Notes: generated by a model from the sequence alone, not told the origin. A stretch of 64,000 bases of DNA from an uncultured Bacilli bacterium (GCA_934201705.1 CAKPXF010000007.1:26479-90478), one strand, 5' to 3'. Positions 34,639 to 44,659 are shown, counted from the stretch's first letter. Translations and numbers: made by a program.

Positions 34639-37600
34639 TTAAATTAATTTTTCTTTTAATTTCAAACAAATATAAAGAATGAACAAAGTGAATAAAGTTG
34701 GTGAAGCTATACCTTTACAGCCTTTATTATCTATAGAGGTAGAAGGTAGCTTTTCTATTATAAGATTAGTTATTTCATTATTATCCTTATCAAAGTGTTT
34801 ATTACAATATAAGCAGTCCTTATGTGCCTTAACACCACTTTCATTTATTGTTGGCACAACTTCTTCAATCCATTCGCCAAAATTATGATTGTTAGGATTA
34901 ATAGGTATAATTAGATTTGGATAATCAATAGCATTTTCTTTGTCGTTAATATCAAAGTATTTATTACAAACCGAGCAAATGTAATAATCTTTTAATCCTT
35001 CTTTAGTACAAGTTGCTTCATATCCTTTAATAAATGTTAACTTATGAGATCCAACTAGTTTGATGCTATCCTTAAAAATTTCATTTACTCCTAAAGAATC
35101 AGTAAAAAACTTATCACATTTACTACAATGATAATAAGCAATATTGCCATCACTAGTACATGTAGGTTCTACTCTATCAAAAAATGTTAAACTATGTGTT
35201 GCTTTAATAATGGTATCATCTAAAGCTATTTCGTTATTGGCATCTTTATCAGTAAAGTATTTATTACAAGTAGTACAATAATAGTAAGAAATATGACCAT
35301 TAGTAGTACAAGTTGAGTTAACTTTATCAATAAACTTTAAACTATGCTTGTTAGGATTAATTGGTATAATCAAGCTAGAATAATCAATAGCATTTTCTTT
35401 GTCATTAATATCAAAATAACTATTACAAGCTGAACAAATGTAATAATCTTTTAATCCTTCTTTAGTACAAGTGGCTTCGTGTCCTTTAACAAATGTTAGC
35501 TTATGAGAACCAATTAGTTTGATGCTATCCTTAGGAATTTCATTTGCTCCTAAAGAATCAGTAAAGTACTTATCGCATTTACTACAATGATAATAAGCTA
35601 TATTGCCATCACTAGTACATGTAGGTTCTACTCTATCAAAGAATGTTAAATTATGTTGTGCTTTAATTATTGTATCATCTAAAGTAATTTCGTTATTAGC
35701 TTCTTTATCAGTAAAATACTTATTACAATCAGGACAATAATAGTAAGAAATATGACCATTAGTAGTACAAGTATCATCAACTTTATCAACAAATTGAAGA
35801 TTATGAGTATGCTCAGGTGTATTATTTTTAATGCCTTCAATTGTAAATTCTAATGTTGTTTCGTTCATGCTTGTAACTTCAATAAATAAGTCATCAGTTA
35901 TTTCAATATATTCGCCTTCTTTAACTGCAGCATCTGATTTAGTACTATATATTCCATGAGAATAAACAACTAATTGATTACTTCCATTTAGATTAGAAGG
36001 ATATTTTATACCAGTTTTAGCAAGATAGCATACAAGTCCACTTTTTAATGTTTGCCCTTTTATTAATTCATTATTTTTACATGAATACAATTCCTTTGAT
36101 TTAGTATCATACTTATTAATACTTCCATCAAATCTTCTATATTCTAAATATAATGTTTTATCAATTTCTGGAATATCTAATTTATAGCCTACTACATTAG
36201 ATGAATAAGGGGCAGTAACATTTAGTGTATAGGTGCCATCCTTTGTTAAAGTTAATAGCTCATCATTGCTTACAAAGCCTAAGGCTTCCCTTTCTTTTAT
36301 AGAAATATATTGAATGGCTGGTGTTAAAGGCTTTCCCATTGCTGACATGAAATAAATCTCACTAGATGAATCAGCCTTATATAAATCTAAAAGTCCAAAA
36401 ATATGTAATGTTTCATGGCATATCTTACCAGTTGAAGCAATTACTAGATTATCAGATGATTTATAAAGCGTTGATTCGCCATTTTGATTTTCATATGATA
36501 GTGTTAATTGAACATAAGAATTACTTGTTATTGTTTTATTATTTTCTTTAATGCTTACAAGAGGATTATAGTATTGATAATCCCATAAAGGAGAACTCCA
36601 GCTAACAGATATATTTTGAACTGTAGGCTTATAAATAATAGTAATACAATCAATACTTCCATCATTATTTTTATCAAGCTCGCTATAACTATATTCATTA
36701 CCATCTATATCAACAGGTTTATTGCCATTTAAAAAAGCATTATTTATGGCATTAGCCCAATCCTCACGTAATTCACCAGCTCTTAAATTTTCATCCTCTT
36801 TATTATAACCATTAGGATTAAGCTCATCCTTTAAAGCATAATATCCTCGAGGCTTTGATAAAGTTATTGATTCGTTGTTATTAAATAAGAATAAGGTTTT
36901 AATATTAACTTTACCATTTGAAATAGAACTAAAATAATCATAAATTGAGTAATTACTTAAATTATAGGTATTGTTAATAATTTCCTTTACACTGCTTCCT
37001 TGATAAATATCATTTATAAATTCATCTTCATCACTAAACTTTGTTAAAACAACAAGATTTGTAAATGTAGAATTAGAATCTACTTGGCTTATATTTTTTG
37101 TTAATGCTTTAATTCTACCAACATAATTATTTAGCTTTGAAAAGCTTGATGATGTTTTAGTAAAAGAATAATCTTTGCCATTTTTTTCACATAGCCTTAT
37201 TTTAGCATTACCAATACTAACCTTAACAACTATTGAAAACCATTCATCATTTTTAAGAATTACCTCATCGGTTAAAGAAATAGTTACATAGCCTCCATAT
37301 ATAAATTCCTTTGTTTCTTTAGCTATTAAAGTGCCATTAATAGGATTACTTGCATCTTTTAGATCTTTATATACTTCAACCTCTAATGAATAATTATTTC
37401 CATCAACTCCAACATTAATAGCTTTTAAGCTTTCATTACCTTTACTTTGATAAATATTAGCAACATATTTATCATTTCTTAAAGGAAAATCATCAATTTT
37501 ACTATCATAAAAATAATTATTATCGTATTTATCCTTTAAAGCATAGGAAAATGTATACATATAAGAACTAGTATTATCATAGGAAATATAAAAATAGGGA

Positions 37601-38349
37601 TTAGATGAATAGCTATTTTTAATTAGCCAGCCACCATTCATAGAAGCGGCCTGTGGTAAGAATTTATTTGCTAAAATAGTATCATCCCAGCCTATTATTG
37701 TACAAGCATGAGGATAAGAGCTACTACTTGTTTCACTTTTAGGGTTATAGTAATAGTAATCATGTAAATTATTGTATTGAAAGGTAACAGCTCCATATTC
37801 AACAATAGCTTTTTTGATTTCACTAATTCTTTTATTAGCATCATCTTTATATTCTAAAATATGGAAAGCATTTTCAAGCCTATAATTAGAGTTAGTAAAT
37901 GGGTCTATAGTTACATCATTACTACTTATAGGACCCCACCATTGAGAAAATAATGTAGCAATTTTAGAAGGATTTCCAGTTTGTTTTGTATAATCACCAG
38001 CAATATTTTCACCATTTGTATTATTTAATGGATCACTTCCTCGATTGTTTATTCTATAAGCAGCAGCTAAAGGATTTAAATTTAGTGTTTCATAATTAGT
38101 AGATGTATCAATATTTTGCTTTAAAATAGAAGCTTCTGATGCAGAAATAGAAGAATATGCCCAACATAAATTAGAATAACCTTGATCCTTTACCTTTGTA
38201 ATATATCCATAATCACGTCCATCATATTTTTCATATGATGTTATATCATTTGAAGCTTGAATGTTTTTAGTATCAAAGCTAATTTTTAAAATATTTAAAG
38301 AAATAATAAATAAGGAAATTATTAATAATAATTTTTTAATAGCTTTCAT
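34639..38349 (-). CDS. Secreted bifunctional protease: papain-like + M6-like domains, Cys-pair repeats
   Basis: 1236 residues from ATG 38349 behind AGGAGG; a signal peptide follows. Domain 1 (about 38-275) is papain-like C1A: Cys62 in QGYSNLCWAYS, His214 in YPHACTIIGWDD, Asn245 in GGWLIKNSYS. Domain 2 (about 430-700) resembles M6 metalloproteases: CHETLHIFGLLDLY fits HExxHxxGxxD, with a calcium-like DKNNDGSID before it. Then come seven repeats of about 50 residues (from about 846), each H-x-L...C-T...G...YY-C-x2-C-x-YF. Units 1-3 and 4-6 are near copies as a block. The end, GCKGIASPTLFTLFILYICL plus Lys residues, is a C-terminal anchor. Likely a surface protease. Confidence 0.85.
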   Translation of the reverse strand: MKAIKKLLLIISLFIISLNILKISFDTKNIQASNDITSYEKYDGRDYGYITKVKDQGYSNLCWAYSSISASEASILKQNIDTSTNYETLNLNPLAAAYRINNRGSDPLNNTNGENIAGDYTKQTGNPSKIATLFSQWWGPISSNDVTIDPFTNSNYRLENAFHILEYKDDANKRISEIKKAIVEYGAVTFQYNNLHDYYYYNPKSETSSSSYPHACTIIGWDDTILANKFLPQAASMNGGWLIKNSYSSNPYFYISYDNTSSYMYTFSYALKDKYDNNYFYDSKIDDFPLRNDKYVANIYQSKGNESLKAINVGVDGNNYSLEVEVYKDLKDASNPINGTLIAKETKEFIYGGYVTISLTDEVILKNDEWFSIVVKVSIGNAKIRLCEKNGKDYSFTKTSSSFSKLNNYVGRIKALTKNISQVDSNSTFTNLVVLTKFSDEDEFINDIYQGSSVKEIINNTYNLSNYSIYDYFSSISNGKVNIKTLFLFNNNESITLSKPRGYYALKDELNPNGYNKEDENLRAGELREDWANAINNAFLNGNKPVDIDGNEYSYSELDKNNDGSIDCITIIYKPTVQNISVSWSSPLWDYQYYNPLVSIKENNKTITSNSYVQLTLSYENQNGESTLYKSSDNLVIASTGKICHETLHIFGLLDLYKADSSSEIYFMSAMGKPLTPAIQYISIKEREALGFVSNDELLTLTKDGTYTLNVTAPYSSNVVGYKLDIPEIDKTLYLEYRRFDGSINKYDTKSKELYSCKNNELIKGQTLKSGLVCYLAKTGIKYPSNLNGSNQLVVYSHGIYSTKSDAAVKEGEYIEITDDLFIEVTSMNETTLEFTIEGIKNNTPEHTHNLQFVDKVDDTCTTNGHISYYYCPDCNKYFTDKEANNEITLDDTIIKAQHNLTFFDRVEPTCTSDGNIAYYHCSKCDKYFTDSLGANEIPKDSIKLIGSHKLTFVKGHEATCTKEGLKDYYICSACNSYFDINDKENAIDYSSLIIPINPNKHSLKFIDKVNSTCTTNGHISYYYCTTCNKYFTDKDANNEIALDDTIIKATHSLTFFDRVEPTCTSDGNIAYYHCSKCDKFFTDSLGVNEIFKDSIKLVGSHKLTFIKGYEATCTKEGLKDYYICSVCNKYFDINDKENAIDYPNLIIPINPNNHNFGEWIEEVVPTINESGVKAHKDCLYCNKHFDKDNNEITNLIIEKLPSTSIDNKGCKGIASPTLFTLFILYICLKLKEKLI

Positions 38350-38522
38350 AGAAACCTCCTTATACTTACATATAATAAGTGACATAATAGTATAGCATTT
38401 TATAAATACTTAGACAAAGTGTTTACTTATATAGCAACAAAAAGCAATACTTTAATGTAATAATTCTAACAATATATTTTTTACTTTTTAATCTTGACAA
38501 CAATAAATCTAAAAGCTAAAAT

Positions 38523-38564
38523 AAAATTGTAATTTATGAATTACTAATTTACGAATTACAAAAT
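38523..38564. repeat. AT-rich repeat/operator before the first DUF234-type ATPase gene
   Basis: TTGTAATT (38527-38534) and AATTACAA (38554-38561) are inverted arms. The whole 42-bp block recurs after the gene at 40017-40058 with a few changes, so the gene is flanked by direct repeats. Confidence 0.6.
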
Positions 38565-38580
38565 TATGAGGTGACAAATC

Positions 38581-39957
38581 ATGCTAATAGGAAGAGAAAA
38601 GGAACAAAAGGCAATTAATTATTTACTTAATGCAAATGAATTTAAAAGTATTGTTGTTTATGGTAGACGTAGACTTGGTAAAACAGAACTAGTTAAGCAT
38701 TGTGTTAAATCAATAAATAAACCTAGTATTATTTATCAATGTAAAGAATCAACAGAATTAGATAATACAAATTTATTAACAAAGCTAATTGAAGAAACAT
38801 TTTCTTTAAGCCATTTATCTTTTTCATCATTCTTTGATGCATTATATTATTTATTTGATTTATCTTTAGAGAAAGAATTTGTTTTAGTTATTGATGAATA
38901 TCCATATATTCGTGAACTAATAAAAGGCTGTGATTCTAAATTCCAAGACTTAATAGATACATATTTAAATAAGTCAAAGCTTAAGCTAATATTAATAGGA
39001 AGTAGTATAAGCGTAATGGAGGATGTTTTAAGTCATTATAGTCCTTTGTTTGGAAGATTTAATCAATCAATATTATTAGCACAAATGGATTATTATGATT
39101 CAGCTAAGTTTTATCAATCATTTTCTAATGAAGATAAAGTAAAGCTATATTCTGTTTTTGGAGGAGTACCTTATTATAATATACAAATTGATGCTAAGCA
39201 GTCAGTAAAAGAAAATATAATACGTTTAATAAGTGGCTCATTTTCTAATCTTAAGGATTATTTAGAAACATATTTAAAAATGGAATTAAGAAAGGTTAAT
39301 AATGCCAATATTGTTTTTGAAACAATTGCAAATGGTGCCTTTCATTATTCTGACATCTTAGCAAAATCACACATTGATTCATCACCATCTTTAAATGCAA
39401 TACTACAAAAGCTAATTAAAATGGATTTAATAGAATATGTGTCTCCAATAAATGATAAAAAGAATAAACAAAAAGCAGGCTATAGAATAAAGGATTTAAG
39501 TTTAAGATTTTATTATAATTATATTTATAAGAATGAATCTGCTCATAGAATGCTTGATGATGATGCATTTTATGATAAATATATAAAAGATGATTTTGAA
39601 TCACATTATGTGCCATTAGTATTTGAAATCATATGTAAAGAGTATTTAATTAATAAAAATAAGAAATTAGAAATAAACCCAATGCTAACTGATATTGGGA
39701 CATATTGGTATGATAATCCTATAAAAAAAGAAAATGGACAATTTAATGTTGTAGGTAAAGCAGAAAAAGGATATGTATTTTTTGAATGTAAATATACAAA
39801 TAGTAAAATAGATGATAAAGTTATTGAAAAAGAAATATCACAGGTTTTAAAAACAAACTTAAAGCCTATTCAATTTGGCTTTTTCTCAAAAAATGGTTTT
39901 AATCTTAATAAAAAATATGATTATATCTTTATAACATTAGATGATTTATATAGATAA
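38581..39957 (+). CDS. AAA ATPase with DUF234-type C-terminal domain (paralogue 1)
   Basis: 458 residues. Walker A GRRRLGKT (about 28-35), Walker B FVLVIDEYPYI, then a winged-helix region and the C-terminal nuclease-like domain GQFNVVGKAEKGYVFFECKY. In this copy the Asp expected before the ExK is Asn (FNVV), so nuclease activity is doubtful. Paralogous to 48275-49657, which keeps Asp. The family is common in archaea and Firmicutes, with unknown cellular role. Flanked by a 42-bp direct repeat. Confidence 0.85.
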   Translation: MLIGREKEQKAINYLLNANEFKSIVVYGRRRLGKTELVKHCVKSINKPSIIYQCKESTELDNTNLLTKLIEETFSLSHLSFSSFFDALYYLFDLSLEKEFVLVIDEYPYIRELIKGCDSKFQDLIDTYLNKSKLKLILIGSSISVMEDVLSHYSPLFGRFNQSILLAQMDYYDSAKFYQSFSNEDKVKLYSVFGGVPYYNIQIDAKQSVKENIIRLISGSFSNLKDYLETYLKMELRKVNNANIVFETIANGAFHYSDILAKSHIDSSPSLNAILQKLIKMDLIEYVSPINDKKNKQKAGYRIKDLSLRFYYNYIYKNESAHRMLDDDAFYDKYIKDDFESHYVPLVFEIICKEYLINKNKKLEINPMLTDIGTYWYDNPIKKENGQFNVVGKAEKGYVFFECKYTNSKIDDKVIEKEISQVLKTNLKPIQFGFFSKNGFNLNKKYDYIFITLDDLYR

Positions 39958-40016
39958 ATAGCAAAATGCTATGAACCGCAAAAAAGGTAGAAATCTACCA
40001 AAAAAGAGATTCTAGA

Positions 40017-40058
40017 AAAATTGTAATTTATGAATTACTAATTTATGAATGACAAAAT
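40017..40058. repeat. Second copy of the 42-bp AT-rich repeat
   Basis: It matches 38523-38564 closely (TTGTAATTTATGAATTACTA shared). It lies just after the ATPase gene. An additional hairpin GGTAGAAATCTACC (39987-40000) precedes it. Confidence 0.65.
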
Positions 40059-40130
40059 AAATATTGTTAAAAATATAGGTAAAAGGAATTTAAATTATAA
40101 TAGCTAAATAAATTTCTTTTATTTTTACTA

Positions 40131-40159
40131 TTGACAAATACCCTATAGGGGTATATATT
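40131..40159 (+). promoter_or_regulatory. CsoR-type operator within the copper-operon promoter
   Basis: -35 TTGACA (40131-40136) and -10 TATATT (40154-40159) have a 17-bp spacer. The spacer holds TACCCTATAGGGGTA, the GC-rich palindrome typical of CsoR operators. Binding by apo-CsoR would block RNA polymerase; Cu(I) would release it. Confidence 0.85.
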
Positions 40160-40179
40160 AATAAGCGGAGGTATAATTT

Positions 40180-40476
40180 ATGAAATGTGAAGCTTGTAAA
40201 ATGAAAAACACTCCTCGTGATGAGGAAAGTAAAAAGAAGTTAATAAGTAGAATTAATAGAATTAATGGTCAAATTAATGGAATAAAGAAGATGATTGAAG
40301 AGGATAGATATTGTGATGATGTTTTAATTCAACTATCAGCCATTGATAAAGCTATAAAGGGCTTAGCTAATGAAATACTTGATGAGCATATGAAATCTTG
40401 CGTTATAGAAAATATACAAAAGGGTAACTATGAGGTTTTAGATGAAATAGTTACTTTATTCAAAAGATTTCAATAA
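40180..40476 (+). CDS. csoR: CsoR-family copper-sensing repressor
   Basis: 98 residues. The four-helix family pattern is clear (LISRINRINGQINGIKKMIE, then YCDDVLIQLSAI). The Cu(I) ligands C-H-C are present: Cys in RYCDD, and His and Cys in EHMKSC. The N-terminal MKCEACK adds a Cys pair not needed in the family. It overlaps the copA start and sits behind its own operator. DNA-binding repressor released by Cu(I). Confidence 0.93.
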   Translation: MKCEACKMKNTPRDEESKKKLISRINRINGQINGIKKMIEEDRYCDDVLIQLSAIDKAIKGLANEILDEHMKSCVIENIQKGNYEVLDEIVTLFKRFQ

Positions 40477-42977
40477 TGAAATATAAATTTGATGTTAAAG
40501 GAATGACTTGTGCTTCTTGCCAAGGTCATGTCCAAAAAGCAGTTGAAGATCTAAATGGTACTTCATCTGTAAATGTTAATTTACTTCAAAATACAATGGA
40601 AGTAGATATTGATGAAAGAATGTGCTCAGTTAATAAAGTAAAAGAAGCAGTTAGTAATGCAGGATATAGTGCTTCCTTACAAAATGAAAAAAAAGAAGAA
40701 ATAGTAAAAGATAATGATCACTCCTTAAGAGCCTTAATTATCTCAATAGTATTTTTATTAGTTTTAATGTATTTTTCAATGGGAAATATGATGTGGGGTT
40801 GGAAAACATTCCCTATATTTGATATGAAAGAAAACCCTATGGGATTTGCCTTAATTCAATTTATTTTAGTTTTACCAATAGTTTATATTGAAAGAAAATA
40901 TTTTATTAATGGCTTTAAAAGATTAATTAAAAGATCGCCTAATATGGATTCATTAATTTGTATTGGTGCCTCATTTTCATTATTATATGGAATCTATGCT
41001 TTATTTATGATTTCTTGGGGTGTAGCAACAAATAATGCTTCAATAGTTGAGCAGTATCATATGTCATTATATTTTGAATCAGCAGGCATGATTTTAGTGT
41101 TTGTATCAATTGGAAAATATTTAGAGTCATTTTCTAAAAGAAAAACTACTAAAGCTTTAGAAAAGCTAATGGATTTACAGCCTAAAAAAGCTTTAGTATT
41201 AAGAGATGATAAAGAAGTATTATTACCAATTGAAGATGTTGAAGTTAATGATATAGTTATTGTAAAAAAAGGCGATGTTGTTCCAGTTGATGGAAAAATA
41301 ATAGAAGGAAAGGCATCATTTGACCAAAGTAATATTACAGGCGAATCATTGCCTGTTTTAAAGGAAGTAAATGATGATGTTTATTCATCAACTATTCAAA
41401 CAGCTGGATATTGTAAAATCAAGGCTTTAAAGGTAGGCGAGAATACTTCTATTAGTAATATTATTCATCTAGTTGAAGAAGCTAGTAATTCAAAGGCTCC
41501 AATATCTAAGCTAGCTGATAAGATTTCTTATTATTTTGTTCCTATTATTCTATTAATTGCTTTAGCCGCCTTTATAGCTAATTTCGTTTATATAAAAATT
41601 GCTAATCCTAGCTATGTTACAAATGCTTTTGAAACGGCCCTTAACTTTGCTTTAACAATTATTGTTATTGCTTGTCCTTGCGCTTTAGGGCTTGCAACTC
41701 CTGTTGCTATAATGGTAGGAACTGGAAAAGGAGCTTTAAATGGCTTATTAATTAAAAATGCTGAAATACTTGAAAAGGCTCATAATATAAAAACAATTGT
41801 TCTTGATAAAACAGGAACAATAACAAATGGCAAGCCATCTGTTGTTGATTTTATAGAATTTGAAGAGAATAAGGATATTTATAATATTATCTATTCTTTA
41901 GAAATAAAATCCGAGCATCCATTAGCATCGTCAATTGTTGAATTTAGTAAAAATAAAAAGGATAAGGATTTAAACGTCACTAATTATGAAGCCCTTGATG
42001 GCAAAGGTGTAAGAGGAGTTATTGATTCTATTACTTATGCTATTGGAAACGAAAAAATGAGTAATGAAATAGATATAAGTATACAAGAAAAAATAAATGA
42101 ATTTGCTAAAAGCGGCAAAACTCCTTTATTAGTATTTAAAGAAAATAAAGCAGTTGCAATACTTGCTATAAAGGATGAAGTAAAAGAAAACTCTAAGCTT
42201 GCTATTAATGAACTTAAAAAGCAAGGTATTGAAGTTATTATGTTAACTGGAGATAATGAAAAAACAGCTAATAAAATAGCAAATGAGGTAGGAATTAGTA
42301 AGGTTATCGCTAATGTTTTACCAACTGATAAAGCGCGTGTTATAAAATCACTTAAAAAAGATGACAAGCATTTAGTAGCGATGGTTGGCGATGGAGTAAA
42401 TGATGCTTTAGCCTTAACTACTGCTGATCTTGGAATTGCAATTGGTGGAGGCTCACAAATTGCAATTGAAAGTGCTGATATTGTTTTATTAAGAAATGAC
42501 TTACTTGACTGCGATAATGCTATTAAATTAAGTAAGAGGGTTTTAAATACAATTAAGCTAGGCTTATTTTGGGCGTTTTTCTATAATATCATTTGTGTAA
42601 TATTATCAACAGGTATATTCTATTATTTATCAAATGGTAGTTTTAAAATGCAACCAATGTATGGTTCAATTGCAATGAGTATTTCATCAGTTTCAGTCGT
42701 CTTAAATGCCTTAACTATTAACTTGTTTAAGGTAAAAAGAAATAATGTAGATATAAAGGAGAAAGAAAATATGGATAATAAGGTAGTTATTAATGTTAAT
42801 GGTATGATGTGTATGCACTGCGTTAAGCATGTTGAGGATGCATGCTTAAAGGTAAATGGCGTAAATGATGCTAAAGCTTCACTTGAAAATAAAAATGTTA
42901 CTATTATATGTGATAGTAATACAAATATTGATGAAGTTAAAAAAAATATTACTGAAGCAGGATACGAAGTAAAATAA
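40476..42977 (+). CDS. copA: Copper-exporting P1B-ATPase CopA with C-terminal CopZ-like domain
   Basis: 833 residues. An N-terminal HMA domain (GMTCASCQ) is followed by eight membrane helices with the CPC motif (IACPCALGLATP), phosphorylation motif DKTGTITNG, and hinge MVGDGVNDALAL. After the last helix a second HMA domain begins (VNGMMCMHCVKHVE, about 772-833), which normally is the separate chaperone CopZ. A second HMA at the C-terminus is unusual for CopA. An internal ribosome site and ATG at 42771 could also make this domain alone. Exports Cu(I) across the membrane. Confidence 0.93.
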   Translation: MKYKFDVKGMTCASCQGHVQKAVEDLNGTSSVNVNLLQNTMEVDIDERMCSVNKVKEAVSNAGYSASLQNEKKEEIVKDNDHSLRALIISIVFLLVLMYFSMGNMMWGWKTFPIFDMKENPMGFALIQFILVLPIVYIERKYFINGFKRLIKRSPNMDSLICIGASFSLLYGIYALFMISWGVATNNASIVEQYHMSLYFESAGMILVFVSIGKYLESFSKRKTTKALEKLMDLQPKKALVLRDDKEVLLPIEDVEVNDIVIVKKGDVVPVDGKIIEGKASFDQSNITGESLPVLKEVNDDVYSSTIQTAGYCKIKALKVGENTSISNIIHLVEEASNSKAPISKLADKISYYFVPIILLIALAAFIANFVYIKIANPSYVTNAFETALNFALTIIVIACPCALGLATPVAIMVGTGKGALNGLLIKNAEILEKAHNIKTIVLDKTGTITNGKPSVVDFIEFEENKDIYNIIYSLEIKSEHPLASSIVEFSKNKKDKDLNVTNYEALDGKGVRGVIDSITYAIGNEKMSNEIDISIQEKINEFAKSGKTPLLVFKENKAVAILAIKDEVKENSKLAINELKKQGIEVIMLTGDNEKTANKIANEVGISKVIANVLPTDKARVIKSLKKDDKHLVAMVGDGVNDALALTTADLGIAIGGGSQIAIESADIVLLRNDLLDCDNAIKLSKRVLNTIKLGLFWAFFYNIICVILSTGIFYYLSNGSFKMQPMYGSIAMSISSVSVVLNALTINLFKVKRNNVDIKEKENMDNKVVINVNGMMCMHCVKHVEDACLKVNGVNDAKASLENKNVTIICDSNTNIDEVKKNITEAGYEVK
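42755..42977 (+). CDS. copZ: Possible internally initiated CopZ copper chaperone
   Basis: AAAGGAG (42755-42761) lies 9 bp before an in-frame ATG at 42771 inside copA. The 68-residue product MDNKVVINVNGMMCMHCVKH... is a complete HMA chaperone with M-x-C-x2-C. Ribosome site strength is unusual for the middle of a coding region. So the tail may exist both fused to CopA and free. Alternatively it is a recent copA-copZ fusion that kept the old site. Expression is not shown. Confidence 0.6.
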
Positions 42978-42985
42978 TAAAAGGA

Positions 42986-43034
42986 CAAAAAGGATTGCAA
43001 AGAGCTAGTATTGCTTAATGTAATCTTTTTATTT
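42986..43034 (+). terminator. Rho-independent terminator of the copper operon
   Basis: AAAAAGGATT and AATCTTTTT pair around a long loop with an inner stem; TATTTTG follows. Confidence 0.55.
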
Positions 43035-43153
43035 TGTTTAAAAGCTGCTTTTTAGGAAATACTAAAAGCAAAGAATTGGTTAGCAAAAGTAATTAATAAT
43101 TTACTTTTTATTTACAATTTGAGTAAAAAGTAAATAAAATGTAAAAAAACATC

Positions 43154-43182
43154 TTGAAATGTAAACGCTCCCATTCTATAAT
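43154..43182 (+). promoter_or_regulatory. Promoter with catabolite-responsive (cre) element
   Basis: TTGAAA (43154-43159) and TATAAT (43177-43182) have 17-bp spacing. ATGTAAACGCTCCCA (43159-43173) fits the CcpA cre consensus WTGNAANCGNWNNCW throughout. It suggests glucose repression of the transporter operon. Confidence 0.7.
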
Positions 43183-43228
43183 TTATACAGATAAAGGCAC
43201 TTAAGCCTATGCCTTAGGAGGATCATTT

Positions 43229-44578
43229 ATGAAAAAAAGAACAGGTTTATTAATGGTTTTTTCAACGTTGTTAGTTGGTGCAACTGCACTATCAAGTTGT
43301 GGAGGAAGTACATTCCAACCAGATCAAAGAGTAATTGATGCCGTAAAAGATGCTGAGCAATTATCTCATGATGAATTATTTAAAAAAGCTGCTGAAGAAT
43401 TAGGCACTACAGGTAAAGTTAAAATTTTAGCTACAACCTCTCGTGGTGGTAAGGATAAGGTAGTAAATCTATTTAAGAGCGAATTACAAAAATATAATAA
43501 GGATATCCAAGACCCAATCGCTTATGATACAACAGTTGATGGATTAATTTACACAACTCTTGGTGAAGAAATTAATGCTGGAGTTAAAGATGGATATTCA
43601 GGAACTATTACTCAAGATGGTTATCAATTACAAAAGAAGGGTATTGATACTGGTCATTACGTAAACTATGTTCCTAAGACTTGGAAGGATGACAAGGATA
43701 CTAATAAAGACACAGATTCTAATCCATTTACATTACAATATAACTTTAAGACATGGATGTATAATAACAAGGATGGAAAGACTGTTATTGATAATGTATG
43801 GGATGTTACAGATTCATCATTTAAGGGTAGAATTGATACAATGGACCCTAGAAATGAAAATGTTAACATGGACTGGCTAATTCAATTGACTGATGATACA
43901 CAAAATAATGAATTAAAGGCTGCTTATGAGGATTCAACAAATTCTTCTGATGTAAATGTTGAAAATTATAGTAGCTATGGCGATAAGAAATATGCTTATG
44001 CCTTTATTGATAAGTTTTTAACTAATGCTGTATTCTATCCAGATGATGGCGAAGCTATTAACCATTTATCAAAGACTCCAGGAAATGTAGGTTGGATTGT
44101 TTATTCAAAATTACTAAAGGTTTCAGAAACAAATGAAATTTCTAAGAAAAATATTGTAGTTGCTGCTCTTGGAACAGAAAATACAGATGGTGCTACTATG
44201 GGTGCTTCAAAGATTAAAGGCTTTGGTGGATTTATGTACAAGCATTATCTTCAAGTATTACCATATGCTAAATATCCATATGCTACATGTGCTTTCTTTG
44301 AATTAATTTCAACAAATGCTACTGCATATTCAGTATGGGGTGGAGATGTTGGAGATTATCCAACTATGCCTTCAATCAATGCTGATAGAACAAAGAATGG
44401 TCAAGTTAAAAATGAAGCTGGTGAAGTAGTTGACAATATGCCATGTCTAAATGACCCAACATCTACATGGTGGATTAATCAAGCTAAAGCAGTTGTTGAA
44501 ACTCCATCATTTATCGGCGCTAACTATGATAATGTAATTGATGCTATTGAAAAATCAATTGCAAATAAAGGAAAGTAG
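43229..44578 (+). CDS. ABC transporter substrate-binding lipoprotein
   Basis: 449 residues. Signal peptide with lipobox (ALSSCGG, Cys 24). Periplasmic-binding type II fold resembling iron(III)/thiamine/2-aminoethylphosphonate binders (VKILATTSRGGKDKVVNLFK, GYSGTITQDGYQLQ). Trp/Tyr/Asp-rich lobe in the second half. First gene of a four-part transporter. The cre site upstream argues for a carbon-linked substrate, while permease and ATPase look like the Fbp/Pot class. Substrate not determined. Confidence 0.85.
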   Translation: MKKRTGLLMVFSTLLVGATALSSCGGSTFQPDQRVIDAVKDAEQLSHDELFKKAAEELGTTGKVKILATTSRGGKDKVVNLFKSELQKYNKDIQDPIAYDTTVDGLIYTTLGEEINAGVKDGYSGTITQDGYQLQKKGIDTGHYVNYVPKTWKDDKDTNKDTDSNPFTLQYNFKTWMYNNKDGKTVIDNVWDVTDSSFKGRIDTMDPRNENVNMDWLIQLTDDTQNNELKAAYEDSTNSSDVNVENYSSYGDKKYAYAFIDKFLTNAVFYPDDGEAINHLSKTPGNVGWIVYSKLLKVSETNEISKKNIVVAALGTENTDGATMGASKIKGFGGFMYKHYLQVLPYAKYPYATCAFFELISTNATAYSVWGGDVGDYPTMPSINADRTKNGQVKNEAGEVVDNMPCLNDPTSTWWINQAKAVVETPSFIGANYDNVIDAIEKSIANKGK

Positions 44579-44600
44579 TTTAATATTTAAATTAATAATT

Positions 44601-44638
44601 AATTAGGTAAGCTATTTAAGGTTTACCTAATTTCTTTT
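44601..44638 (+). terminator. Intra-operon attenuator hairpin
   Basis: AATTAGGTAA and TTACCTAATT pair perfectly and are followed by TCTTTT. It lies between the binding-protein gene and the permease gene, consistent with higher expression of the binding protein. Confidence 0.7.
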
Positions 44639-44659
44639 GAAAAGAAAGGATTATGTTTT

